A DNA stretch of 64,000 bases from Mycobacterium sp. 852014-50255_SCH5639931 (GTDB lineage: Bacteria > Actinomycetota > Actinomycetes > Mycobacteriales > Mycobacteriaceae), in NCBI RefSeq assembly GCF_001665605.1, contig NZ_LZSV01000038.1, positions 62,001 through 126,000 on the forward strand, in the 5' to 3' direction. The translations under genes and the position numbers were made by a program. Position 1 is the first letter of the stretch. The number at the start of each line of letters is the position of its first letter. The notes under the pieces are model-generated. The model was not told where the DNA came from and searched no databases. It worked only from the letters and a program-made list of their open reading frames with translations. Below are positions 9,034 to 16,832 of this stretch, one piece after another.

Positions 9034-9263
9034 ACCCACTGGCGTTGATCCGGCATCACCGGGGAGCCTTCGGAAGAACAGCCGGCTTCTTTCTCTGGCC
9101 AGCTCAGTAGAACCGAACGGGTGGGCCCGTCACAGCCTCCAACGAGCGGCCACGCGGCAGCGTGGCAAGCGGGGTGGTACCGCGGCGCTCGCGCAGGCAG
9201 CGCGTCGTCGTCCCCAACAGGCGCTACCAGTGCCCAACGGCACTGAGGCACAGGAGACGACGC
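9034..9263 (+). promoter_or_regulatory. ileS T-box riboswitch, translational type with short Stem I
   Basis: The invariant T-box bases GTGGTACCGCGG lie at 9174-9185. Upstream, a small hairpin CCGG-CATCA-CCGG places ATC, an isoleucine codon, in its loop (9055-9057), as in the ultrashort Stem I of actinobacterial ileS T-boxes. The regulatory switch is legible: GCGTCGTC (9202-9209) is an exact complement of GACGACGC (9256-9263), and TCC (9211-9213) extends it to GGA (9253-9255), so the ribosome-binding AGGAG at 9252-9256 is hidden in this helix. Uncharged tRNA-Ile would stabilise the antisequestrator and free it. There is no terminator here. Confidence 0.9.
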
Positions 9264-9268
9264 ACCAC

Positions 9269-12200
9269 GTGATCGAGAACGCTGACGTCAAGGCCTATCC
9301 GAAACTGGCCGGCGGCGCGCCCGACTTCCCGGCCCTCGAACTCGAGGTCCTCGACTACTGGGCCCGCGACGACACCTTCCGGGCCAGCATCGCCCACCGC
9401 GAGGGCGCCCCGGAATACGTCTTCTACGACGGCCCGCCCTTCGCCAACGGGCTGCCGCACTACGGGCACCTGCTGACTGGCTACGTGAAGGACATCGTTC
9501 CGCGGTACCGCACCATGCGCGGCTACAAGGTGGAGCGTCGTTTCGGCTGGGACACCCACGGGTTGCCCGCCGAACTCGAGGTCGAGCGCCAGCTGGGCAT
9601 CAACGACAAATCGCAGATCGACGACATGGGGATCGCCGCGTTCAACGACGCGTGCCGGGAATCGGTGTTGCGCTACACCGACGAGTGGCAGGCCTATGTC
9701 ACCCGCCAGGCCCGCTGGGTCGACTTCGACAACGACTACAAGACGCTCGACCTGTCCTACATGGAGTCGGTGATCTGGGCGTTCAAGCAACTCTGGGACA
9801 AGGGCCTGGCCTACGAGGGCTACCGCGTCCTGCCCTACTGCTGGCGCGACGAAACCCCGCTGTCCAACCACGAATTGCGCATGGACGACGACGTCTACCA
9901 GAGCCGCCAAGACCCGGCGCTCACCGTGGGATTCAAGGTCGTCGGCGGTGCGCTGGACGGCGCGCACCTGCTGGTGTGGACGACGACGCCGTGGACCCTG
10001 CCGTCGAACCTGGCGGTCGCGGTCAACCCCGAGGTCAGCTACGTCGAGGTCCGGGCCGGCGATCAGCGTTTCGTGCTGGCCGAGCCGAGGCTGGCCGCCT
10101 ACGCCCGCGAGCTCGGCGAAGAACCCGAGATCCTGAGCACCCGCTCCGGGGCCGAGCTGCTCGGCACGCGCTATGTGCCACCCTTCCCGTATTTCATGGA
10201 CAGCCCCAAGGCTTTTCAGGTGCTGCCCGGGGAGTTCGTCACCACCGAGGACGGCACCGGCATCGTGCACATGGCCCCGGCCTACGGCGAGGACGACATG
10301 GCGACCACCGACAAGGTCGGCATCGTGCCCGTCACCCCGGTCGATTCCAAGGGCCGCTTCGACGCCACCGTGCCGGATTACCAGGACCAGCACGTCTTTG
10401 ATGCCAACCCGCACATCATCCGCGACCTGAAGAATGGCACCGGCCCGGCGGCGGCCAACGGCGCGATGCTGCTGCGCCACGAGACCTACGAGCACCCCTA
10501 TCCGCACTGCTGGCGGTGCCGCAATCCGTTGATCTACCGGGCCGTCTCGTCCTGCTTCGTCACCGTCACGGCCTTCCGCGACCGGATGGTCGAACTCAAC
10601 CAGCAGATCACCTGGTACCCCGAACACGTCAAGGACGGCCAGTTCGGCAAGTGGCTGCAGGGCGCCCGCGACTGGTCGATCTCCCGAAATCGATACTGGG
10701 GCAGCCCCATTCCGGTCTGGAAATCCGATGACCCGGCCTACCCGCGCATTGACGTCTACGGCAGCCTCGACGAGCTGGAGCGCGACTTCGGGGTGCGGCC
10801 CACCAACCTGCACCGGCCCTACATCGACGAGCTGACTCGCCCCAATCCCGACGACCCCACCGGCCGCAGCACCATGCGGCGCATCCCCGACGTGCTCGAC
10901 GTGTGGTTCGACTCGGGCTCCATGCCGTATGCCCAGGTGCATTACCCGTTCGAGAACCGCGACTGGTTCGACACCCACTACCCTGGCGACTTCATCGTCG
11001 AATACATCGGCCAGACCCGCGGCTGGTTCTACACGCTGCACGTGCTGGCCACCGCGCTCTTCGACCGGCCATCATTCAAAACCTGTGTGGCGCATGGGAT
11101 TGTGCTGGGCTCCGACGGGCAAAAGATGAGCAAGTCGCTGCGCAACTACCCGGACGTGTCCGAGGTGTTCGACCGCGACGGCTCCGACGCCATGCGGTGG
11201 TTCCTGATGGCCTCGCCGATCCTGCGCGGGGGCAACCTGATCGTGACCGAGCAGGGCATCCGCGAGGGTGTGCGCCAGGTCCTGCTGCCGTTGTGGAACG
11301 CCTACAGCTTCCTGGCCCTCTACGCGCCCAAAGTCGGCACCTGGCGCGCCGATTCGCGGCAGGTCCTGGACCGCTACATCCTGGCCAAGCTCGCTGAACT
11401 GCGTGACAACCTCACCCGGGAAATGGACACGTGCGACATCTCCCGGGCCTGCGAGCAGCTGCGGCAGTTCACCGAGGCGTTGACGAATTGGTATGTGCGG
11501 CGGTCGCGTTCACGGTTCTGGGAGGAAGACGCCGACGCCATCGATACCCTGCACACCGTGCTCGAGGTGACGGCCCGGCTGGCCGCTCCGCTGCTTCCGT
11601 CGGTCACCGAGATCATCTGGCGCGGTCTCACCGGCGGGCGCTCGGTGCACCTGACCGACTGGCCGCAAGAAGGTGTGGTGCCCGCGGACCCCGACCTGGT
11701 CGCCGCGATGGATCAGGTCCGCGAGGTGTGCTCGGCGGCGTCGTCCCTGCGCAAGGCCAAGAAGCTGCGGGTGCGCCTGCCACTACCGAAACTGACTGTG
11801 GCGGTGGATGATCCGCAGCGGCTGGCGCCGTTCGCCGACCTGATCGCCGACGAACTCAACGTCAAGAGCGTCGAGTTGACCGACGCCATCGACACCTACG
11901 GGCGGTTCGAGCTCACCGTCAACGCCCGGGTGGCCGGGCCGCGGCTGGGCAAGGAGGTGCAGGCCGCCATCAAGGCGGTGAAGGCGGGGGAGGGCGTCGT
12001 CAACCCCGACGGCACGCTGACGGCGGGCCCCGCGGTGCTGCAACCCGAGGAGTACAGCTCGCGGCTGGTCGCCGCAGACCCCGAGTTGACCGCGGCGCTG
12101 CCCGACGGGGCGGGGCTGGTGGTGCTGGACGGCACCGTCACCCCGGAGCTGGAGGCCGAGGGTTGGGCCAAGGACCGCATCCGCGAGCTGCAGGAGCTGC

Positions 12201-12394
12201 GCAAGTCCACCGGCCTGGACGTGTCCGATCGGATCTCCGTGGTGATGTCGGTGCCGGCCGAGCGGGCGGACTGGGCGCGCACGCACCGCGAGCTGATCGC
12301 CGGTGAGATCCTGGCCACCAGCTTCGAATTCGGCGAGCCGGCCGGCGGCGCCGACATCGGTGACGGCGTGCGGGTGAGCATCGCCAAGGTGTAG
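9269..12394 (+). CDS. ileS: Isoleucyl-tRNA synthetase
   Basis: Charges tRNA-Ile in the cytoplasm. Class I synthetase of 1041 residues from the GTG at 9269, the length I recall for M. tuberculosis IleS. The HIGH signature is LPHYGHLLTGY and the KMSKS loop is DGQKMSKSLRNYPD. The insertion (CP1) editing domain contains VWTTTPWTLPSNLAV. The C-terminal anticodon-binding region follows. A GTG at 9230 is in frame but has no ribosome-binding site; the GTG at 9269 has AGGAG 12 bases upstream, and that sequence is the target of the T-box sequestering helix, so 9269 is favoured. Eukaryote-like CP1 variants of this kind can confer mupirocin tolerance in mycobacteria; I did not test this. Confidence 0.95.
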   Translation: MIENADVKAYPKLAGGAPDFPALELEVLDYWARDDTFRASIAHREGAPEYVFYDGPPFANGLPHYGHLLTGYVKDIVPRYRTMRGYKVERRFGWDTHGLPAELEVERQLGINDKSQIDDMGIAAFNDACRESVLRYTDEWQAYVTRQARWVDFDNDYKTLDLSYMESVIWAFKQLWDKGLAYEGYRVLPYCWRDETPLSNHELRMDDDVYQSRQDPALTVGFKVVGGALDGAHLLVWTTTPWTLPSNLAVAVNPEVSYVEVRAGDQRFVLAEPRLAAYARELGEEPEILSTRSGAELLGTRYVPPFPYFMDSPKAFQVLPGEFVTTEDGTGIVHMAPAYGEDDMATTDKVGIVPVTPVDSKGRFDATVPDYQDQHVFDANPHIIRDLKNGTGPAAANGAMLLRHETYEHPYPHCWRCRNPLIYRAVSSCFVTVTAFRDRMVELNQQITWYPEHVKDGQFGKWLQGARDWSISRNRYWGSPIPVWKSDDPAYPRIDVYGSLDELERDFGVRPTNLHRPYIDELTRPNPDDPTGRSTMRRIPDVLDVWFDSGSMPYAQVHYPFENRDWFDTHYPGDFIVEYIGQTRGWFYTLHVLATALFDRPSFKTCVAHGIVLGSDGQKMSKSLRNYPDVSEVFDRDGSDAMRWFLMASPILRGGNLIVTEQGIREGVRQVLLPLWNAYSFLALYAPKVGTWRADSRQVLDRYILAKLAELRDNLTREMDTCDISRACEQLRQFTEALTNWYVRRSRSRFWEEDADAIDTLHTVLEVTARLAAPLLPSVTEIIWRGLTGGRSVHLTDWPQEGVVPADPDLVAAMDQVREVCSAASSLRKAKKLRVRLPLPKLTVAVDDPQRLAPFADLIADELNVKSVELTDAIDTYGRFELTVNARVAGPRLGKEVQAAIKAVKAGEGVVNPDGTLTAGPAVLQPEEYSSRLVAADPELTAALPDGAGLVVLDGTVTPELEAEGWAKDRIRELQELRKSTGLDVSDRISVVMSVPAERADWARTHRELIAGEILATSFEFGEPAGGADIGDGVRVSIAKV

Positions 12395-12402
12395 CGGCTC
12401 AG

Positions 12403-12422
12403 AACCCCGGTCGTGGGTTTTC
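12403..12422 (+). terminator. Weak terminator-like hairpin after ileS
   Basis: AACCC (12403-12407) pairs with GGGTT (12415-12419), followed by TTC. It begins eight bases after the ileS stop codon. The stem is only five base pairs, so this is tentative. Immediately downstream are two direct copies of CGAAAAAAGT, unusually A-rich for this genome. Confidence 0.3.
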
Positions 12423-12522
12423 GAAAAAAGTTCCGAAAAAAGTGTCCGAGGCATCCGGGCTGGCTGCTCGTACCTGTGACGGCGGCCCACCGGGGGTCGC
12501 GACCACAGTTAAGGAACACGCC

Positions 12523-13290
12523 ATGAGCACCATCGAAGACTTCCGGTCGACGACCTTCGCCGCCCTCCCGTACGAAGATCTGACCGTCGCCGAGGCGTGG
12601 GCGTCGAGCCCGCTGGGCGACCCCACGATCGAGGACGATTCCCTTGTCCAACCCGTCGAGTCTGAGGATTCTCCGGCCACGACCGTGATCGCGAAGCCGC
12701 GCTCGAGGGGGACGAACGCCCTGCTCGCCGGGGCCGTGGTGGCGGCGCTTGGAGCGGTCGCCGGGCTCGGCCTGCTGCTCGTCGACGGGCCGGGCTCCAA
12801 GGAGCACAAGCCCGCCGTCGTGGTTCCGAATTCCAGCGTCGGCTCGGTGACGCCCCAGGCCCCCAGCGCGGTTGCGCCGCCGCCCGTGGCGCCGGCCCCG
12901 CCGTCGGCGGCCGCCCCTGCTGACGCCGCTCAGGTCTCGCCCGGACCCGTCAGCCGTGGGGATGCGCCCGTCGTGGTCGTGCCCGCACCGGCGCCGGCGG
13001 CCCCGGCCGCACCCCCTGCCCCGGCCGATCCGGGCGCCCCGCCGCCCCCTCCCAATGTGACCGTCAACGTCCCGCCGGTGATAGTGCCCGTGCCCGTTCC
13101 GGTACCGGTGCCGCCCCAGCAAGGTGGCGGTCAGCAGGGCGGCGGCCAGCCCGCGCCGAGCGGTGGCAGCGGCCACGGGCCGATCCAGTGTTTCGCCTGC
13201 CACCCGCCGCAGCCGGTCCACCCGCAGCCGATTCACCCGCAGCCGATTCAGCCGCAGCCGATCCGCCTGCAGCCGCTGCAGCATCCCTGA
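12523..13290 (+). CDS. Proline-rich single-pass membrane protein, unknown function
   Basis: 255 residues from the ATG at 12523, which has an AAGGA ribosome-binding site; a GTG at 12442 would give a longer, less plausible product. Structure: an acidic cytoplasmic N-terminus of about 65 residues, one membrane segment (LLAGAVVAALGAVAGLGLLL), then an exported tail dominated by Pro, Ala and Val, including PVPVPVPVPP and PQQGGGQQGGG. Near the C-terminus is a CFACHP motif (two Cys, one His), followed by repeats of HPQPI type. The exported Cys/His cluster could bind metal or form a disulfide. It has no counterpart between ileS and dinX in M. tuberculosis. I do not recognise a family. Confidence 0.75.
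   Translation: MSTIEDFRSTTFAALPYEDLTVAEAWASSPLGDPTIEDDSLVQPVESEDSPATTVIAKPRSRGTNALLAGAVVAALGAVAGLGLLLVDGPGSKEHKPAVVVPNSSVGSVTPQAPSAVAPPPVAPAPPSAAAPADAAQVSPGPVSRGDAPVVVVPAPAPAAPAAPPAPADPGAPPPPPNVTVNVPPVIVPVPVPVPVPPQQGGGQQGGGQPAPSGGSGHGPIQCFACHPPQPVHPQPIHPQPIQPQPIRLQPLQHP
13204..13263 (+). repeat. 15-bp tandem repeat encoding HPQPI-type units
   Basis: Two identical copies of CACCCGCAGCCGATT (13219-13233 and 13234-13248) are flanked by a degenerate copy before (13204-13218) and after (13249-13263). It lies in the 3' end of the proline-rich membrane-protein gene and keeps the frame. Such in-frame repeats often vary in copy number between strains. Confidence 0.8.
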
Positions 13291-13335
13291 GGCAGGGGTG
13301 CACAGGGCGAGGCCGGGCAGTCAGTCCGGTCTCGC

Positions 13336-13836
13336 CTATTGCCCACGCGAGCGAAGCGCGCGGTGGGCGTGCGGCCAGAACGGCATGCCCGCCACCACGG
13401 TCGCGCCCGTTGCGATGAGTCCGACCGCGACGTCGACGCTTTGGCGGCCATCGCGCGCCCAATACACGTCCTTGAGGTCCAAGAGCAGGGCGAGTTCGTC
13501 GACGATCATGGCGTTCGCGGCGCCGTAGGCGACGGCCGCCGCCGGATGCCGGCGTTGCCTGTCGGTTCCGCGCAGGCCCACGCCACCCACCGTGGCCAGC
13601 ATCCCGATGCCGATGTTGTAGTGGTGAAAGTGTCTGCCGCCCATCGACATACCACCACCCGACGGGCCATGGCCGGCGCGGATCCAGTGCGTGAGCGCCC
13701 GCAGTCCGGCGAACGTGAGGGTGAACGACGTCCAGGCCAGCACCGTGGCCTGCTCGCCGGGCTGCAGCCGCTGGTCCCATTGATGGCGCAGGCGCTCCCA
13801 CCGAGACCTCGGTGCGTCGGTGCCGTCAGCCTCCAT
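13336..13836 (-). CDS. Small integral membrane protein, unknown function
   Basis: 166 residues from the ATG at 13836 (MEADGTDAPRSRW). Three or four membrane segments are likely: VLAWTSFTLTFAGLRAL, HHYNIGIGMLATVGGVGL, AAAVAYGAANAMIVDELALL, and DVAVGLIATGATVVAGMPFW. A histidine-rich turn (GRHFHHYN) precedes the second segment. The longer frame to 13935 would overlap dinX and is rejected. A minus-strand hexamer TAGCGT at 13845-13850 lies eight bases before the ATG, suggesting a leaderless transcript divergent from dinX. M. tuberculosis has no gene at this position. Function unknown. Confidence 0.65.
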   Translation of the reverse strand: MEADGTDAPRSRWERLRHQWDQRLQPGEQATVLAWTSFTLTFAGLRALTHWIRAGHGPSGGGMSMGGRHFHHYNIGIGMLATVGGVGLRGTDRQRRHPAAAVAYGAANAMIVDELALLLDLKDVYWARDGRQSVDVAVGLIATGATVVAGMPFWPHAHRALRSRGQ

Positions 13837-13844
13837 ACCCAACG

Positions 13845-13862
13845 ACGCTAGACCAATAGCAT
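13845..13862. promoter_or_regulatory. Back-to-back -10 elements for the membrane protein and dinX
   Basis: Minus-strand TAGCGT (13850 to 13845) serves the ATG at 13836 with an eight-base gap; plus-strand TAGCAT (13857-13862) serves the GTG at 13871 with an eight-base gap. The two hexamers are six bases apart, so their -35 regions fall inside each other's transcription units and one polymerase would exclude the other. Confidence 0.4.
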
Positions 13863-13870
13863 TTCGAAGT

Positions 13871-15283
13871 GTGGAGTCCCGTTGGGTGCTGCACCTGGAC
13901 ATGGATGCGTTCTTCGCCTCGGTCGAACAACTCACCCGGCCGACCCTGCGCGGGCGGCCGGTGCTGGTCGGCGGCCTGGGCGGACGGGGCGTCGTGGCCG
14001 GGGCCAGCTACGAAGCCCGCGTGTACGGCGCCCGCTCTGCCATGCCGATGCATCAGGCCCGCCGCCTGATCGGCGTGACCGCGGTGGTGCTGCCGCCGCG
14101 CGGCGTGGTGTACGGGGTGGCCAGCCGGCGGGTCTTCGACACCGTGCGCAGCGTGGTGCCGGTCGTCGAGCAGCTGTCGTTCGATGAGGGCTTCGGCGAA
14201 CCGCCCCACCTCGCGGGCGCGTCCGCCGAGGACGTCGAGGCGTTCTGCGAGAACCTGCGCCGACGGGTTCGCGACGAGACCGGCCTGATCGCTTCGGTCG
14301 GCGCCGGCTCGGGCAAGCAGATCGCCAAGATCGCGTCGGGCCTGGCGAAGCCCGACGGCATTCGGGTGGTCCGGCGCGCCGAGGAGCGGTCGCTGCTCGC
14401 CGGGCTGCCGGTGCGGCGGTTGTGGGGCATCGGTCCGGTCGCCGAGGAGAAGCTGAATCGGCTCGGCATCGATACCATCGGCCAGCTGGCCGCGCTGACC
14501 GAAGCCGAGGCCGCCAACATCCTGGGCGCGACGGTCGGGCCCGCGCTGCACCGCCTGGCGCTCGGCATCGACGACCGCCCGGTCGCCGAGCGCGCCGAAG
14601 CCAAGCAGATCAGCTCCGAGTCCACCTTCGCCGTCGACCTGACCAGCCTCGAGCAGCTACGTGAGGCGATCGACCCGATCGCCGAGCACGCGCATCAACG
14701 GCTGCTGCGCGACGGGCGCGGCGCCCGCACGGTCACGGTGAAGCTGAAGAAATCCGACATGAGCACGCTGACCCGCTCGGCGACGTTGCCCTACGCGACG
14801 ACCGAGCCCGGCGCGCTCGTCGCGGTGGCCCGGCGGCTGCTGCTCGACCCCCGGGAAATCGGGCCGATTCGCCTACTGGGCGTGGGCTTTTCGGGATTGA
14901 GCGATGTGCGCCAGGAGTCGCTGTTCCCCGACCTGGATCTGGCGGGGGAGACCTCGGAGGGACAACCCGTAGAGACCGCGGCCGAGGCCATGTTCGCACC
15001 GGTGGCCGAAGCGGGCTCGCAGTGGCGGGTGGGCGACGACGTATCGCACCGCGAACTCGGGCACGGCTGGGTGCAGGGAGCGGGCCACGGCGTGGTCACC
15101 GCGCGCTTCGAAACCCGCGCCTCGGGGCCGGGCCCGGCGCGGACGTTCCCCGCCGACACCGCCGAGCTGAGTAAGGCCAACCCGGTCGATTCCCTGGACT
15201 GGCCGGACTACCTGGGCGCGCTGCAGGCACTGGAAGCGAATGCGGCGTCAGCCCCAGCGGCCGATGACGTCGCCGACCGGTAG
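13871..15283 (+). CDS. dinX: Y-family DNA polymerase IV-like (DinB1/DinX)
   Basis: A translesion polymerase of 470 residues, orthologous to Rv1537. Catalytic metal-binding residues are present: Asp10 in LHLDMDAFF, and Asp105-Glu106 in LSFDEGF. The helix-hairpin-helix DNA-binding segment is LWGIGPVAEEKLNRLGI, and the little-finger domain follows. QESLF in the C-terminal part is a beta-clamp-binding motif that would tether it to the replisome. The GTG at 13871 is chosen because the following VESRWVLHLDMD matches the family N-terminus and a -10-like TAGCAT lies eight bases before it; starting at 13820 would overlap the divergent gene. The 3' end overlaps ansA, which converges on it, by 36 bases. 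Confidence 0.93.
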   Translation: MESRWVLHLDMDAFFASVEQLTRPTLRGRPVLVGGLGGRGVVAGASYEARVYGARSAMPMHQARRLIGVTAVVLPPRGVVYGVASRRVFDTVRSVVPVVEQLSFDEGFGEPPHLAGASAEDVEAFCENLRRRVRDETGLIASVGAGSGKQIAKIASGLAKPDGIRVVRRAEERSLLAGLPVRRLWGIGPVAEEKLNRLGIDTIGQLAALTEAEAANILGATVGPALHRLALGIDDRPVAERAEAKQISSESTFAVDLTSLEQLREAIDPIAEHAHQRLLRDGRGARTVTVKLKKSDMSTLTRSATLPYATTEPGALVAVARRLLLDPREIGPIRLLGVGFSGLSDVRQESLFPDLDLAGETSEGQPVETAAEAMFAPVAEAGSQWRVGDDVSHRELGHGWVQGAGHGVVTARFETRASGPGPARTFPADTAELSKANPVDSLDWPDYLGALQALEANAASAPAADDVADR

Positions 15284-16174
15284 CCGCGCGGTCAGCGCGG
15301 CCATCATCAGCACCCGGGCCTGCGGCGGCCGCAGCCTGGGCACCATCACCGCGCCGGCGGCCGCCATCTCGTGCCCGGGCCCGTAGCTGGCGCCGACCCG
15401 GCCGCCCGGGACACGGGTGGACACCGCCACGGCGACCCCGGCCCGGCAATGGCGGGCCACCGCCTCGACCACCGCGTCGCCGGCGTTGCCCGAACCGAGC
15501 GCCTCGAGCACCAGGCCCCGCGCCCCGGCGGCCACGCAGGCGTCCAGGGCCACCCCGTCGCTGCCCAGGTAGGCGGCGACGATGTCCACCCGAGGCGCGG
15601 CCGCCGCGCTGAGCGCGCCGAGCTGGGGCCGTGTCTTGGTGCCGCCCAGCGTGACGCCGCCGTTCACCGTGCCGATCAGCTCACCGGCGAAGCCGCTCAG
15701 GTCGTGGGTCGCCACCTTGGTCAGACCCAACGGCTGCAGCACCCGGCCGGCGAAACACAGCAGCACGCCCAGGCCGCGGGCGGCGGGGTGACCCGCCACC
15801 GCCAGAGCGGCGCGCAGGTTGGCCGGGCCGTCGGCGTCGGGCGCGTCGGCGCTGCGCATCGCCCCGGTGAGGACTACCGGGACGTCGCCCGCGTGGGTGA
15901 GCTCGAGCCACAGCGCGCTCTCCTCCATGGTGTCGGTGCCGTGCGTGACCACCACACCGTCGGCGCCGCCGTCGATCGCCGCCCGCACGGCGCCGCGGAT
16001 CCGGTCCCAATCGGCCGGCACCAGCTGGGAGCTGTCCAGCGCCAGCACGTCCACGACGTCGACGTCGAGACCGGCCGCCAGGTCGGCCGCGCCGTACGAG
16101 GGCCGGTGCACGCCGTCCGCGCCGGTGCCGGTCGATATCGTGCCTCCGGTGGCGATGACGGTCAGCCGGCCCAT
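15248..16174 (-). CDS. ansA: L-asparaginase (type I, cytoplasmic-like)
   Basis: 308 residues. Hydrolyses asparagine to aspartate and ammonia; in M. tuberculosis AnsA contributes to nitrogen assimilation and acid resistance. The nucleophile Thr12 is in the N-terminal VIATGGTIST motif; the second catalytic block is THGTDTMEE. No signal peptide is visible. The ATG at 16174 gives the family N-terminus MGRLTVIATGG; the open frame continues far upstream but only as an antisense shadow of lspA. It is divergent from lspA (70 bases between starts) and overlaps the 3' end of dinX. Confidence 0.93.
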   Translation of the reverse strand: MGRLTVIATGGTISTGTGADGVHRPSYGAADLAAGLDVDVVDVLALDSSQLVPADWDRIRGAVRAAIDGGADGVVVTHGTDTMEESALWLELTHAGDVPVVLTGAMRSADAPDADGPANLRAALAVAGHPAARGLGVLLCFAGRVLQPLGLTKVATHDLSGFAGELIGTVNGGVTLGGTKTRPQLGALSAAAAPRVDIVAAYLGSDGVALDACVAAGARGLVLEALGSGNAGDAVVEAVARHCRAGVAVAVSTRVPGGRVGASYGPGHEMAAAGAVMVPRLRPPQARVLMMAALTARLPVGDVIGRWG

Positions 16175-16244
16175 GATGAGATCATCGCGCACGCCGACCG
16201 CGAACATCGGCCGGCCCGCGTCCGCATTGGGGGATGATGTGAGA

Positions 16245-16832
16245 GTGCCCGAGGAACCCACCGGATCCACTGAGCCCGTGACCTCGACCGACCGGGCCGA
16301 GGACGCCGCCGCCACCGAGCCGAAGCGGCCGCCGAGGCGGCTGCGCCTGCTGTTGTCGGTCGCGGCGATCGTCTTGGCCCTGGACATCGTCACCAAAGTG
16401 CTCGCCGTCAAACTGCTGCCCCCCGGCCAGCCGGTGCCCATCATCGGCGACACGGTGACCTGGACGTTGGTGCGCAATTCCGGGGCCGCGTTCTCGATGG
16501 CGACGGGATACACCTGGGTGCTGACGCTGATCGCCACCGGGGTGGTGGTCGGCATCTTCTGGATGGGACGCCGGCTGGTGTCGCCGTGGTGGGCGGTCGG
16601 GCTGGGGATGATCCTGGGCGGCGCCATGGGCAACCTGGTGGATCGCTTCTTCCGGGCGCCCGGGCCGCTGCGCGGCCATGTCGTGGACTTCCTGTCGGTC
16701 GGCTGGTGGCCGGTGTTCAACGTCGCCGACCCCTCGGTGGTGGGCGGCGCCATCCTGCTGGTGGTGCTGTCGATCTTCGGCTACGACTTCGACACCGTGG
16801 GCAGGCGCAGGCCGACCAGCGCCAATGACTGA
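16245..16832 (+). CDS. lspA: Lipoprotein signal peptidase (signal peptidase II)
   Basis: Cleaves prolipoproteins at the lipobox Cys in the plasma membrane. 195 residues, four membrane segments. The catalytic aspartates lie in MGNLVDRFF and FNVADPSVVGG; RNSGAAFSM is also conserved. The GTG at 16245 gives VPEEPTGSTEP, matching the mycobacterial N-terminus. The first 45 residues are a charged cytoplasmic extension typical of mycobacterial LspA. It overlaps the next gene by eight bases, implying co-translation. Substrates encoded in this window include LprI and the cupredoxin-like lipoprotein. Confidence 0.95.
   Translation: MPEEPTGSTEPVTSTDRAEDAAATEPKRPPRRLRLLLSVAAIVLALDIVTKVLAVKLLPPGQPVPIIGDTVTWTLVRNSGAAFSMATGYTWVLTLIATGVVVGIFWMGRRLVSPWWAVGLGMILGGAMGNLVDRFFRAPGPLRGHVVDFLSVGWWPVFNVADPSVVGGAILLVVLSIFGYDFDTVGRRRPTSAND

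Noticed and set aside
9224..11041. A 605-codon minus-strand frame opposite ileS (and similar long frames opposite dnaE1, fcr2-like and treZ)
   Set aside because: Shadow frames of GC-rich genes: third-position G/C of the real gene leaves the complementary frames open. Val/Arg/His-rich with no recognisable domain.
13820..13870. An extended dinX start at 13820
   Set aside because: It would overlap the divergent membrane-protein gene and add residues unlike the family N-terminus; the GTG at 13871 has a suitable -10.
12872..15088. Possible CRISPR-like or phage repeats
   Set aside because: The only tandem repeats found are short in-frame coding repeats (13204-13263 and 45900-45944); no spacer-repeat pattern, integrase, transposase or tRNA gene is seen anywhere in the window.
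16175..16753. An N-terminal extension of ansA by about 190 residues
   Set aside because: The sequence is antisense to lspA and shows no asparaginase similarity before MGRLTVIATGG.
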